A stretch of DNA of 64,000 nucleotides from Actinospica sp035552695 (GTDB taxonomy: Bacteria; Actinomycetota; Actinomycetes; Streptomycetales; Catenulisporaceae), in assembly GCF_035552695.1 (NCBI RefSeq), contig NZ_DASZKT010000197.1, positions 44,298 through 108,297 on the forward strand, given 5' to 3'. Under the pieces are notes generated by a model. The model saw nothing but the letters and a program-made list of their open reading frames with translations, searched no databases and had not been told where the DNA came from. A program made the position numbers and the translations under genes. Numbering within the stretch: the stretch's first letter is position 1; the number at the start of each line of letters is the position of its first letter. Shown in pieces: positions 1 through 7,720 of this stretch.

Positions 1-1824
1 CGCGATCGATGCCGAAGTCGTTTCCGCGGACGCTCCGATGGCGCAGACGTGGGCCGCGGCCTCGGGTGTGGCGCCGCCCGCGAAGACGGACAGGCGGGCG
101 AGGACCGTACGCTCGGCCGGGGTGAGCAGCTCCCAGCTCCAGTCGACGATCGCGCGCAACGTCTGATGACGCGGCAGCGCGGTACGGCTGCCGCTGGACA
201 GCAGGCGGAAGCGGTCGTCGAGGCGGTCGGCGACCTGCTGCGCGCTCAGCGAACGCAGCCGCGCGGCGGCGAGTTCGATGGCGAGCGGGATGCCGTCGAG
301 GGCCCGGCAGATGTGGACGACGGGGGCGACGTTGGTGGCAGTCAGCTGGAATCCGGGGCGCACCGAACCGGCGCGCTCGACGAAGAGCCGCACGGCGGGG
401 TATTCGAGGGCGGATTCGGCGGCGGGGACGTCTACGGACGGGTCAGCCGCCAAGTCGACTGCCGAACCGGCTGCTGAATCGGCCGCGGCGTCCGGTGGCA
501 GGGCAAGCGAGGTGACGGGACACAGCGTCTCGCCGGTCAGTGCGAGCGGTTCGCGGCTCGTCGCCAGCACGCGGACACCCGACGCGGACGAGAGGACCTT
601 ATCGACGAGTTCTGCCACGGCGTCGAGCACGTGCTCGCAGTTGTCGAGGATGAGGACCATCTTGCGGTCCGCGATAAGAGCGTGCAGGCGCTCGCGCGGG
701 GTCAGCGCGTCGACACCGTCGAGCGCGATCTCGGCGAAGGACAGCGTGTTCTCGCCGCCGAGGGCGGCGAGCACGGCTTGCGGCACGTTGGTTCCGTCCG
801 CGACGGCAGCCAGCGGCGCGAACCAGACGCCGTCGGGCGCGAGTTCGCCGAGGCGGGCGCCGCATTCCTGGGCGAGCCTGGTCTTGCCCGCGCCGCCGGG
901 GCCGGTCAGGGTGACGAGGCGGGCGTTGCGCAGCAGGTCGCTGACGAGTTCGAGCTCGGGTTCACGGCCGATGAAGCTGGTCAGCTGGGCCGGCAGGTTG
1001 CCGAGCCGAGGGAAGGATTCAACCGCCGGCGCGGGACGTGCTGCGGCGGGTGCGGTGGGCGGCTCCTGGCGAAGCATCGCGAGGTGCAGCTTGGCGAGCT
1101 CTGGTGACGGGTCGACGCCGAGCCGGTCGGCCAGTGTCGACCGCAGCTGCTCGTATGCCGCGAGCGCTTCCGCCTGCCTGCCGAGTGCGTACAGCACCTT
1201 CATATACCGCGCGTGCAGACGCTCGCGCAGCGGGAAGGCGACACGTAGCTGCTCGAGTTCGGGCAGCAGGTCGCTTGCGGGACCGGGCTGCGCGAGGACG
1301 GCGTCCACGAGGTCTTCCACCGCCGCGACACGCTGCTCCTCCAGGGCCGCCGCTTCCGGCTCGGCGAACGGCATGCCCTCCACGTCGGACAGTGCGCTGC
1401 CACGCCAAAGGGCCAGAGCCGCCCGAAACTCGTTGGCAGCGCTCGACGCGTCTCCGGCATCGAGACGCGCACGGCCGGAGCGGACGTGCCGCTCGAACTG
1501 GACGACGTCCACGTCCTCCGGCCGCGCGTTCAGCCGGTAGCCGCCGCCACCCTGCTCGATGGTCGATCGCCCGACGACTGCGCGCAGCCGCGAAACCAGG
1601 GCCTGCAGCGCGTTGTGGGCCGCCGCGGGGGGCTCGTCCTGCCAGAGGTCGTCGATCAGCCGCTCGGCCGACACGACGCGGCCGGGATCGAGCGCGAGAC
1701 GGATCAGCAGGGCTCGAAGACGGCGGCCGGGAACCTCGATCGTTCCGTCCGCCGAGTCGGCCGGCCCGGGTTGCGCGGCAGCGCGAACGTGGACTTCGAG
1801 GGGGCCGAGGATGCCGACGCGCAT
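1..1824 (-). CDS. AfsR/SARP-type regulator with NB-ARC-like ATPase domain (C-terminus cut by window edge)
   Basis: Cytoplasmic transcriptional activator of the AfsR/SARP type. The 608 visible codons begin at an ATG (1824-1822) 7 bp after the neighbouring sulfurtransferase stop and run off the left edge. Residues 1-95 form an OmpR-like winged helix (MRVGILGPLEV at the start) and about 100-250 form the bacterial transcriptional activation domain (LGVDPSPEL near its end). Then comes a STAND-type NTPase with Walker A GPGGAGKT near residue 306 and Walker B LILDNCEH near 393. The family couples nucleotide-dependent self-association to activation of secondary-metabolism genes. The tetratricopeptide or other sensor part usual in this family would lie outside the window. 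The regulated pathway cannot be told from the neighbours. Whether this is AfsR itself or one of many paralogues is open. Confidence 0.9.
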   Translation of the reverse strand, partial: MRVGILGPLEVHVRAAAQPGPADSADGTIEVPGRRLRALLIRLALDPGRVVSAERLIDDLWQDEPPAAAHNALQALVSRLRAVVGRSTIEQGGGGYRLNARPEDVDVVQFERHVRSGRARLDAGDASSAANEFRAALALWRGSALSDVEGMPFAEPEAAALEEQRVAAVEDLVDAVLAQPGPASDLLPELEQLRVAFPLRERLHARYMKVLYALGRQAEALAAYEQLRSTLADRLGVDPSPELAKLHLAMLRQEPPTAPAAARPAPAVESFPRLGNLPAQLTSFIGREPELELVSDLLRNARLVTLTGPGGAGKTRLAQECGARLGELAPDGVWFAPLAAVADGTNVPQAVLAALGGENTLSFAEIALDGVDALTPRERLHALIADRKMVLILDNCEHVLDAVAELVDKVLSSASGVRVLATSREPLALTGETLCPVTSLALPPDAAADSAAGSAVDLAADPSVDVPAAESALEYPAVRLFVERAGSVRPGFQLTATNVAPVVHICRALDGIPLAIELAAARLRSLSAQQVADRLDDRFRLLSSGSRTALPRHQTLRAIVDWSWELLTPAERTVLARLSVFAGGATPEAAAHVCAIGASAETTSASIA

Positions 1825-1831
1825 CGCCGTC

Positions 1832-2689
1832 CTAAGCCTCGGGGCCCGTGGCGGCGGGACGCTCCGGGTCGTTCGACCACTGCGACCAGGAACCCGGGTA
1901 CAGCGCGGCGTGTATCCCCGCCACGGCCAGCGCCACGACCTCGTGCGCCGCGGTCACGCCCGAGCCGCAGTACGCCGCGACCGCGTCCGGCTTGCCCGCG
2001 ACCACGCCCAGCGCCTCGAAGCGGCAGCGCAGCTCGTGCGGGTCCTTGAACCTGCCGTTCTCCTGCAGGTTCTCCGCCGTCGGCGCGCTGAACGCTCCCG
2101 GGATGTGGCCCGCGCGCGGGTCGATCGGCTCCTGCTCGCCGCGATAGCGCTCGCCGGCGCGCGCGTCCAGCAGTACGCCGCGCTTCGAGAACTCCGCGGC
2201 CTGGTCCATGTCGAGCGTCGGCATGTGGCCCGAGCCCAGCTGCACGTCACCCGGCTCCCGAACCGGGACCGGGGTGTCCAGCCCGTCGAGCTCGTAACCG
2301 GCGTCGACCCACCCCTTGAGACCGCCGTCCAGCAGGCGCACGTTCTCGTGCCCGGCCCAGCGCAGCAGCCACCAGGCGCGCGCCGCGGACATGCCACCGT
2401 TGTCATCGAGCACCACGACGTTCTGGCCGTCGCGCAGGCCCCAACCGCGCGCCGCGGTCTGAAAGTGTTCGGGCGTCGGCAGCGGGTGGCGTCCCTCGAG
2501 CGGGGACGACGGCGCGGCGAGGTCCGTGTTCATATCCACGTACACGGAGCCCGGGATGCGCCGCTCCACGTAGTGCTGGTGGCCGAGCGGATCGCCGAGC
2601 ATCCAGCGCACGTCCAGCACCAGCGGACGGTCGGCTTCCCGGGCGAGCCGGTCGTGCAGCTCCCTCGCGCTGATCAGCACGTCTACCAT
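1832..2689 (-). CDS. sseA: 3-mercaptopyruvate/thiosulfate sulfurtransferase (two-domain rhodanese)
   Basis: Tandem-rhodanese sulfurtransferase of 285 residues, the usual size. It moves sulfane sulfur from 3-mercaptopyruvate or thiosulfate to a thiophilic acceptor in the cytoplasm. The N-terminal domain (about 1-125) is non-catalytic. The C-terminal domain carries the active-site loop CGSGVTA with Cys241 as the persulfide residue. A CGSG[VI]T loop is typical of 3-mercaptopyruvate sulfurtransferases, whereas rhodaneses proper usually have CRKGVT, so the former substrate is favoured by inference. The ATG at 2689 has GGAG about 8 nt upstream. The SARP gene starts 7 bp after its stop, so the two may be co-transcribed. 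Confidence 0.88.
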   Translation of the reverse strand: MVDVLISARELHDRLAREADRPLVLDVRWMLGDPLGHQHYVERRIPGSVYVDMNTDLAAPSSPLEGRHPLPTPEHFQTAARGWGLRDGQNVVVLDDNGGMSAARAWWLLRWAGHENVRLLDGGLKGWVDAGYELDGLDTPVPVREPGDVQLGSGHMPTLDMDQAAEFSKRGVLLDARAGERYRGEQEPIDPRAGHIPGAFSAPTAENLQENGRFKDPHELRCRFEALGVVAGKPDAVAAYCGSGVTAAHEVVALAVAGIHAALYPGSWSQWSNDPERPAATGPEA

Positions 2690-2767
2690 GGTTCGCTCCA
2701 GGTTACGTTTCGGTTCGTGGGGGCAGCACCGCGCTTCGAGCTTAGCCGAGCGCGAGCGCCCGGGAGA

Positions 2768-3406
2768 TCAACCGAGCAGGCCGCGCTTGTAGGCTTCCGC
2801 GACGGCCGCGGCCCGGTCGCGCACCCCGAGCTTGGCGTATGCGTGCAGCAGATGAGTCTTGACCGTCGCCTCGCTGATGAACAGTTGTTTGGCGGCCTCG
2901 CGGTTGGTCGTGCCGGAGGCCACCAGCGTGAGTACCTTGAGTTCGCGGTCGGTCAGCTGCTCGGCGGGCGCCACCGGGGTGCGTACGCGGCCGAGCAGCT
3001 TCTGCGCGACCGACGGCGCGAGGACGGCCTGGCCGAGATTCGCCGCGTGGACCGCGCGCAGCAACTCGTCCCGCGGGGCGTCCTTGAGCAGATATCCCGT
3101 GGCGCCGGCCTCGACGGCGGGCAGCACGTCGGAGTCGCTGTCGAACGTCGTGAGCACCAGAACCCTGATGTCGGGCGCCTTCTCGCGGAGCCGCCGGATC
3201 GCCTCGACGCCGCCCATCCGCGGCATCCGGAGGTCCATCAGCACCACGTCCACGCCGAGCGCGACGGCCCGGTCCACGGCTTCGATGCCGTCGCCGGCCT
3301 CGCCCGCGACCTCGAAGGCGGCGTCGTCCTCGAAGACGGCGCGCAGGCCGTCCCGCACGATCGGATGGTCATCGACGATCAGCAGTCTGATTCGCTGCTC
3401 GGTCAC
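2768..3406 (-). CDS. NarL/LuxR-family response regulator
   Basis: Two-component response regulator of 212 residues. The receiver domain is residues 1-120, with the acidic pair D12-D13, phospho-acceptor Asp58 in VVLMDLRMP and a conserved Lys in LLKDAP. A LuxR-type helix-turn-helix (about 148-205, LTDRELKVLTLVASG) binds DNA. Its ATG overlaps the stop of the histidine kinase by 4 nt, so the pair is translationally coupled and is the last gene of the ABC-transporter operon. It most likely controls that operon, and the palindrome at 6440-6463 is a candidate target. The inducing signal is unknown; in this family, exporter-linked pairs often sense membrane or antibiotic stress. Confidence 0.93.
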   Translation of the reverse strand: MTEQRIRLLIVDDHPIVRDGLRAVFEDDAAFEVAGEAGDGIEAVDRAVALGVDVVLMDLRMPRMGGVEAIRRLREKAPDIRVLVLTTFDSDSDVLPAVEAGATGYLLKDAPRDELLRAVHAANLGQAVLAPSVAQKLLGRVRTPVAPAEQLTDRELKVLTLVASGTTNREAAKQLFISEATVKTHLLHAYAKLGVRDRAAAVAEAYKRGLLG

Positions 3407-4665
3407 GGTTCGCTCGGCCTCTCATTGCCGCGCAGCGCCGGAACGCTCGCGCTCACGGTCGTCCCGTCGCCCGGCGTGCTCTCGATCTCCAGGCCGCCGC
3501 CGACCTGCCGCAGCCGCTGGCGCATCGCGGCGAGACCGTATCCGTCGCCGTTGACCTGCCGCGCGTCGAAGCCCTTGCCGTCGTCGAGCACATCGAGCGA
3601 GACCTGGTCGTGCATGTAGGTCAGCGTCATCCCGGCGCGGCTGGCCTGGGCGTGCTTGGCGATGTTGGCGAGGGCCTCCTGCGCGGCCCGGAAGAGCACG
3701 ACCTCGAGCGCGGGCTGCAAGGGCGTCGCCTCCCCGTCCACCTCGACGCGGACGGGGATGCCAGAGGTCTGCTTCCATTCGTCGGCGAGCGTGCGGACCG
3801 CGTCAGGCAGCCGCGCGTCCTCCAGCTTCTGCGGGCGCAGCGCCTGCACCGAGCGACGCGCCTCGGCCAGGCTGTCCCGCGCGAGCTCCTTGGCCAGACC
3901 GAAGTGCCGGCGTCGGCGCGGCTCGTCGCCGTCGGCCAGCTCGACCGCCTCGAGCTGCGCGAGGATCCCGGTCAGGCCCTGCGCCAGGGTGTCGTGGATC
4001 TCCCCCGCCATCCGCTGCCGCTCGTCGAAGACCCCTGCTTCGCGGGCCTGGGCGACGAGCTGGGCGTGCAGCCCCGCGTTCTCCTCCATGATCTGCTCGA
4101 GCTGCCGGTTGGCCTCGGAGAGCTGGTCGATGGTGCGCGTGCGCTGTTCGGCGCGCCGGTCCTCGTCCATCGCGCCCTTGGTCATCGCGCCGACGATGAA
4201 GACGTTGACCGTGAACAGGCCGATGTACGGAATCCAGCCCCTGCCCTGCAGCTGGTTGGCGCCGCCGATCTCGGACAGCGCCATCAGCGCGGCGTTGACC
4301 ACCATGCCGGCCACCCGCGAGCCGTTGCCAGGCAGGTACCGCACGAACAGGTAGCCGGTGAAGCCGAAGACCGCGAAGAAGGGGTTGATGACGATCAGCG
4401 CGCCGATCAGCGCCAGATGACCGACGTAGAAGACGACCGACCTGGCCACATGCTCGTGCTGCTCGCAGTGCGGCACCCGCACGGTCGTCAGCCACACGGC
4501 CGCCACCGCGGACAGCCCCACCGTCCAGGCCGCGTACCGTTCGGTGAGCGGCTGCTCGGTGGCCAGCGCGAGGGCCAGCGAAACGGCGAGCGCCACGTAG
4601 GGCACGACCGCGAACGCCAGGTCGAGCTGGCGCTCGCGCCTCTCTATCGGGGTCTTCGGCGGCAC
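3403..4665 (-). CDS. Membrane sensor histidine kinase (HisKA_3/NarX-DesK type)
   Basis: Sensor kinase of 420 residues partnering the response regulator just downstream. Residues 15-165 hold about five or six membrane helices and no large extracellular domain, so the signal is probably sensed in the membrane. A coiled-coil stretch (168-220) leads to the HisKA_3 dimerisation helix with phospho-acceptor His224 in GEIHDTLAQGL. The C-terminal HATPase domain has the G-box LDVLDDGKGFD. The GTG start at 4665 lies 7 bp after the permease stop with GGGAG about 10 nt upstream. A longer frame begins upstream inside the permease gene, but that extension is hydrophilic, cysteine-rich and not family-like. 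Confidence 0.88.
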   Translation of the reverse strand: MPPKTPIERRERQLDLAFAVVPYVALAVSLALALATEQPLTERYAAWTVGLSAVAAVWLTTVRVPHCEQHEHVARSVVFYVGHLALIGALIVINPFFAVFGFTGYLFVRYLPGNGSRVAGMVVNAALMALSEIGGANQLQGRGWIPYIGLFTVNVFIVGAMTKGAMDEDRRAEQRTRTIDQLSEANRQLEQIMEENAGLHAQLVAQAREAGVFDERQRMAGEIHDTLAQGLTGILAQLEAVELADGDEPRRRRHFGLAKELARDSLAEARRSVQALRPQKLEDARLPDAVRTLADEWKQTSGIPVRVEVDGEATPLQPALEVVLFRAAQEALANIAKHAQASRAGMTLTYMHDQVSLDVLDDGKGFDARQVNGDGYGLAAMRQRLRQVGGGLEIESTPGDGTTVSASVPALRGNERPSEP

Positions 4666-4672
4666 TGCGGTC

Positions 4673-5455
4673 TCACTCCCAGCGGAACAGCTTGGCGGAG
4701 GCCACGCCCCCGAGCACAGTGTATCCGGCCAGTACCGCAAGGTGTTGCCACAACGCTCCGGTGCCGGACCAGGCGTCCATCACGGCGCCGAAGGGCACGT
4801 ACTCGCCGATGGTCTGCATGACGTGCGGCATCTGCGCGATCGGGACGTAGAGGCCGGCGAAGAAGAAGTTGAGGATCATGAACGGGATGCCCATGCCGTT
4901 GGCCATGCTGTTCGACGTGGCGATCGCGGCCGGGATCATGCCGATCGCGATGACCGCGGTGAAGCCGAGCACGAACGAGCTGACCACGGCGCCGATGTTC
5001 GAGGGGGTCTTCGCGCCGAACACGAGCGTGCCGAGCAGCAGGATCAGCAGCACACCGAGCGCGGCGAAGACCGAGAGCACGGCGACCAGCGCGGCGAGCA
5101 TCCCGCCGGGCGGCACCGGGCTGACCGAGAAGCGTCGCAGGGTATTGCGTTCACGGAAGGACGCCATCGCGCTCGGCAGGCCGGTGCAGGCGACCATCAG
5201 CGGGACCATCGCGGCGACGGTCGGCAGGTAGACGTCCAGCACGCTGCGTCCGCCGAGGTCGGCCTCCGGCGTCTTGGTGCCGGGGATGACGCCGAAGATG
5301 ATCAGCAGCACCACCGGCAGGACGATCATCACGAACACGCCGGGCTCGCGGCGCATCAGCTTCAGGTGCATGCCGACCAGGGCCCGGAAACCCTGCGCGG
5401 TGAGCCTGCGGCGCGCGTGCGCGGGAGCCGCGGCGTTCACGGTCATGGCGGTCAC
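4673..5455 (-). CDS. ABC-2 type transporter permease
   Basis: Inner-membrane permease of 260 residues that pairs with the ATPase encoded just upstream, as in drug, lipid or antibiotic exporters. About six membrane helices are visible, the first being VFVMIVLPVVLLIIFGVIP and the last AVLAGYTVLGGVASAKLF. The fold matches the ABC-2 permease family, which works as a dimer with two ATPase subunits. The GTG start at 5455 is chosen because GGAG lies 8 nt upstream and the ATPase stop is only 2 nt away. An in-frame ATG at 5446 (MTVNAA) is the alternative. It belongs to a four-gene operon ATPase-permease-kinase-regulator. The substrate is unknown. Confidence 0.9.
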   Translation of the reverse strand: MTAMTVNAAAPAHARRRLTAQGFRALVGMHLKLMRREPGVFVMIVLPVVLLIIFGVIPGTKTPEADLGGRSVLDVYLPTVAAMVPLMVACTGLPSAMASFRERNTLRRFSVSPVPPGGMLAALVAVLSVFAALGVLLILLLGTLVFGAKTPSNIGAVVSSFVLGFTAVIAIGMIPAAIATSNSMANGMGIPFMILNFFFAGLYVPIAQMPHVMQTIGEYVPFGAVMDAWSGTGALWQHLAVLAGYTVLGGVASAKLFRWE

Positions 5456-5457
5456 TT

Positions 5458-6363
5458 CTAATTCTCCTTTGCAGCGGTGAGGGTGATGAAGGCGTCGTCG
5501 AGGCTGGCCTGCTCGACACGCAGGCCCTCGGCGACGATCTGGCGGCGAGCCAGCAACGCGGTCACGGCCTGGGTGAGCTGCGCGTTGCCGGACAGCTCGA
5601 ACTGCGCGCCGTGCCGGGTGACGGAGTCGACCTCGGGCAGCGCGAGCAGCTCGGCGTCCTCGATCGGTACGGACGGACGAAAGCGCATCCGCTGGCCGGC
5701 GCCGGTGCGTTCGGCCAGGCCCGCGGGGGTGTCCACGGCCACGACGCGGCCGCGGTCGATGAGGGCGAGCCGGTCGCACAACCGCTCGGCCTCCTCCATG
5801 AAGTGCGTGACGAGCAGCACGGTGACGCCCGCGGCGCGCACCTGCTCGACCAGGCCCCAGGTCTCGCGCCGGGCGTGCGGGTCGAGGCCGGTGGTGAGCT
5901 CGTCGAGGATGACGACGCGCGGGTTGCCGATCAGGGCGAGCGCGATGGCCAGGCGCTGCTTCTGGCCGCCGGAGAGCTTCTTGTAGCGGGCGTCGGCCTT
6001 TCCGGCCAGGCCGAGGCGGCGCAGCAGCCCGTCCACGTCGGCCGGGTCGCGGTAGAAGGACGCGTAGAGCCGCATGACCTCGTGGACCTTGAGCTTGTCC
6101 GGCAGCCCGGCCTCCTGCAGTTGCACGCCGACGGTCTGGTGCAGCTCGTCCCGGTCGGCGACGGGGTTGAGCCCGAGCACGCGTACGCTGCCGCCGTCCG
6201 GCGCGCGCAGGCCCGAGATGCACTCGACGGTGGTGGTCTTCCCGGCGCCGTTCGGACCGAGGATCCCGAAGATCTCCCCCGGCTCGACGGCGAAGCTGAC
6301 GTCGTCCACGGCCGTGACCCGGCCGTACTCCTTGTGCAGGTTGGTGACCTCGATAACTGGCAT
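5458..6363 (-). CDS. ABC transporter ATP-binding protein (ABC-2 exporter)
   Basis: ATPase subunit of 301 residues for the adjacent ABC-2 permease. Walker A GPNGAGKT is at 36-43, the signature LSGGQ at 130-134, Walker B VVILDEL follows, and the switch His is in LLVTHFMEEAERL. The C-terminal 80 residues are the extra domain usual in drug-export (CcmA/DrrA-like) ATPases. The start at ATG 6363 (MPVIEVTNLHKEYG) is set by homology, because the frame stays open upstream with no family similarity. It is first gene of the operon. The 24-bp palindrome 77 bp upstream is the likely control site. Confidence 0.93.
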   Translation of the reverse strand: MPVIEVTNLHKEYGRVTAVDDVSFAVEPGEIFGILGPNGAGKTTTVECISGLRAPDGGSVRVLGLNPVADRDELHQTVGVQLQEAGLPDKLKVHEVMRLYASFYRDPADVDGLLRRLGLAGKADARYKKLSGGQKQRLAIALALIGNPRVVILDELTTGLDPHARRETWGLVEQVRAAGVTVLLVTHFMEEAERLCDRLALIDRGRVVAVDTPAGLAERTGAGQRMRFRPSVPIEDAELLALPEVDSVTRHGAQFELSGNAQLTQAVTALLARRQIVAEGLRVEQASLDDAFITLTAAKEN

Positions 6364-6439
6364 GCCACCACGATGCCGCCGGAGCGGGGTCCGCCGAATC
6401 GACCGGCAGGGCGGATCCGGGGGCGGCGCGGTGGATTCC

Positions 6440-6463
6440 GGCATCCACCGATCGGTGGATGCC
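6440..6463. promoter_or_regulatory. 24-bp perfect palindrome upstream of the ABC/two-component operon
   Basis: The half-site GGCATCCACCGA is followed directly by its exact reverse complement. A further inverted copy of the core (GGTGGAT at 6430-6436) lies just to the left, giving three GTGGAT/ATCCAC cores within 31 bp. The site sits 77 bp from the exporter ATPase start and 94 bp from the divergent GTG at 6557. Position and symmetry suggest a dimeric regulator site, most simply the operon's own LuxR-type response regulator. It could also form a 12-bp RNA hairpin. Confidence 0.6.
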
Positions 6464-6556
6464 TTTGTCAGCACAAGGGGTAGCCGGAACGCGTATCTCG
6501 TGGAAACCTGGTGCGACGTGAGCACGACGCGACGCAGCGACGCGGGAGGAGTAGTC

Positions 6557-6892
6557 GTGCCGGAGACCACCCCGGAGCCCAAGTACTCGATCTCCGTGAT
6601 GGAGGACAACGCGCCGGCCAACGGGTTCAGCGAGAACAGCATGCTGGTGCGGGTGAGCGAGGCCGATGACACCCCGTGTGCCGGCCTGCCGATCGCCTTC
6701 AGCGCGGACAACGGCGCGGTGCTGCTCGCAACGGACGCGGTGACCAACCACTACGGCGTGGCCCGGGTGTGCGTGGTGAGCTCGCGCGTCGGCCGCTGCA
6801 CGGTGACCGTCGTGGACGGCGAGGGCAAACGACGCAGCGCGGCCGTGACCTTCACCGAACGTCGCAGCGGGCTGATTCTGGCCCTGCGCTGA
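6557..6892 (+). CDS. Small protein with a single Big_1 (invasin-type Ig-like) domain
   Basis: Protein of 111 residues, almost entirely one Ig-like fold resembling bacterial Ig-like group 1 domains: YSISVMEDNAPANG, then a Pro-Cys-Ala-Gly-Leu-Pro turn, then GVARVCVVSSRVGRCTVTVVDG. The group 1 pattern of alternating strands and a GxAxV...G.xTVTV stretch is clear by eye. No signal peptide or membrane helix is visible, which is odd because Big_1 domains normally occur in surface adhesins. Three cysteines are present. The GTG start is fixed by GGGAGGA ending 6 nt upstream. It is divergent from the ABC operon and may share its palindrome. Function unknown. Confidence 0.7.
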   Translation: MPETTPEPKYSISVMEDNAPANGFSENSMLVRVSEADDTPCAGLPIAFSADNGAVLLATDAVTNHYGVARVCVVSSRVGRCTVTVVDGEGKRRSAAVTFTERRSGLILALR

Positions 6893-6910
6893 TTCCCAGG
6901 AGCTGAAAGC

Positions 6911-7696
6911 CTAGGCGAGAAGCGCGGCGCGGAGGCGGTCTACGTCGGCGGCGAGGGCCTCGTGTAGGTAGGCGTCGATGGAGCCGTGCTTTGCCTCGGC
7001 CTCGTCGAAGGCGGCCTGGAGGTATTCGCGGCGGACGTCGAGCAGGGGTGCGATCGGCTGGCGCTCGCCTACCATCTGGCGCAGCAGGGCGAGGAGCTTG
7101 GCCCGCGCCGCGGCGCCGCGGCCCTCCGCGGCGCGCTGGTTCGTGAGCAGGTAGTCCTCGTACACGGTCTCTCGGTCGACGCCGAGCGCCGTCAGGACGA
7201 TCGCGGTCAGCCAGCCGGTGCGGTCCTTTCCAGCCGTGCAGTGGAACAGGATCGGCGTACTCTGCGAGGCCTGCTCGGTGATCAGGGCGAGGGCTGAGCC
7301 GTACGCGGCGCGGCAGGAGTCGTCGGTGACGAACTGGCGGTACATCTCGATCATGACCTTGTAGACGTCGTCCTCGGCGAGCGGCTCGCCGTCCGGACCG
7401 GCGTTCACCATCCGCGAGAACACGGCCTGGGTGAGATCGGCGGTGGGCACGTGGACGCGGCGGCCGGTCCACGGGCCCTCGCCGAACATCTCGATCTCGC
7501 TGTCGCCGCGCAGGTCGACTACCGTGCCGACGCCCATCCGCGCGAGCGCGGCCACGTCCTCCGGGGTCGCGTTGGTCAGCGCCTCGGAGCGCAGCAGCAG
7601 GCCCGCGCGCACGGCGTGACCGTCGGCCGCGGGGTAGCCGCCGAGGTCACGCGCGTTGGGCAGTCCGGTCAGGCCCAGGTCTCGTCCCGCGATCAC
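6911..7696 (-). CDS. Tyrosine-protein phosphatase (PtpB/Y_phosphatase3 type)
   Basis: Phosphatase of 261 residues. The P-loop HCTAGKDRTG supplies nucleophile Cys153 and phosphate-binding Arg159. The N-terminal NARDLGGYPAADG and VVDLRGDSE motifs are typical of the PtpB-like family, which includes secreted and cytosolic dual-specificity or lipid phosphatases. No signal peptide is seen. The start is set at the GTG (7696): a near-consensus -10 TATGAT (7709-7704) ends 7 nt before it, implying a leaderless mRNA, and an ATG four codons upstream lies inside that -10 element. The gene converges with the Big_1 gene, with 18 bp between stops. Confidence 0.87.
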   Translation of the reverse strand: MIAGRDLGLTGLPNARDLGGYPAADGHAVRAGLLLRSEALTNATPEDVAALARMGVGTVVDLRGDSEIEMFGEGPWTGRRVHVPTADLTQAVFSRMVNAGPDGEPLAEDDVYKVMIEMYRQFVTDDSCRAAYGSALALITEQASQSTPILFHCTAGKDRTGWLTAIVLTALGVDRETVYEDYLLTNQRAAEGRGAAARAKLLALLRQMVGERQPIAPLLDVRREYLQAAFDEAEAKHGSIDAYLHEALAADVDRLRAALLA

Positions 7697-7720
7697 GCGA
7701 GCGATCATAGCCCTCTCGGG

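Noticed and set aside
4666..4740. N-terminal extension of the histidine kinase overlapping the permease gene
   Set aside because: The extra residues are not family-like, and the GTG at 4665 has a ribosome-binding site and normal operon spacing.
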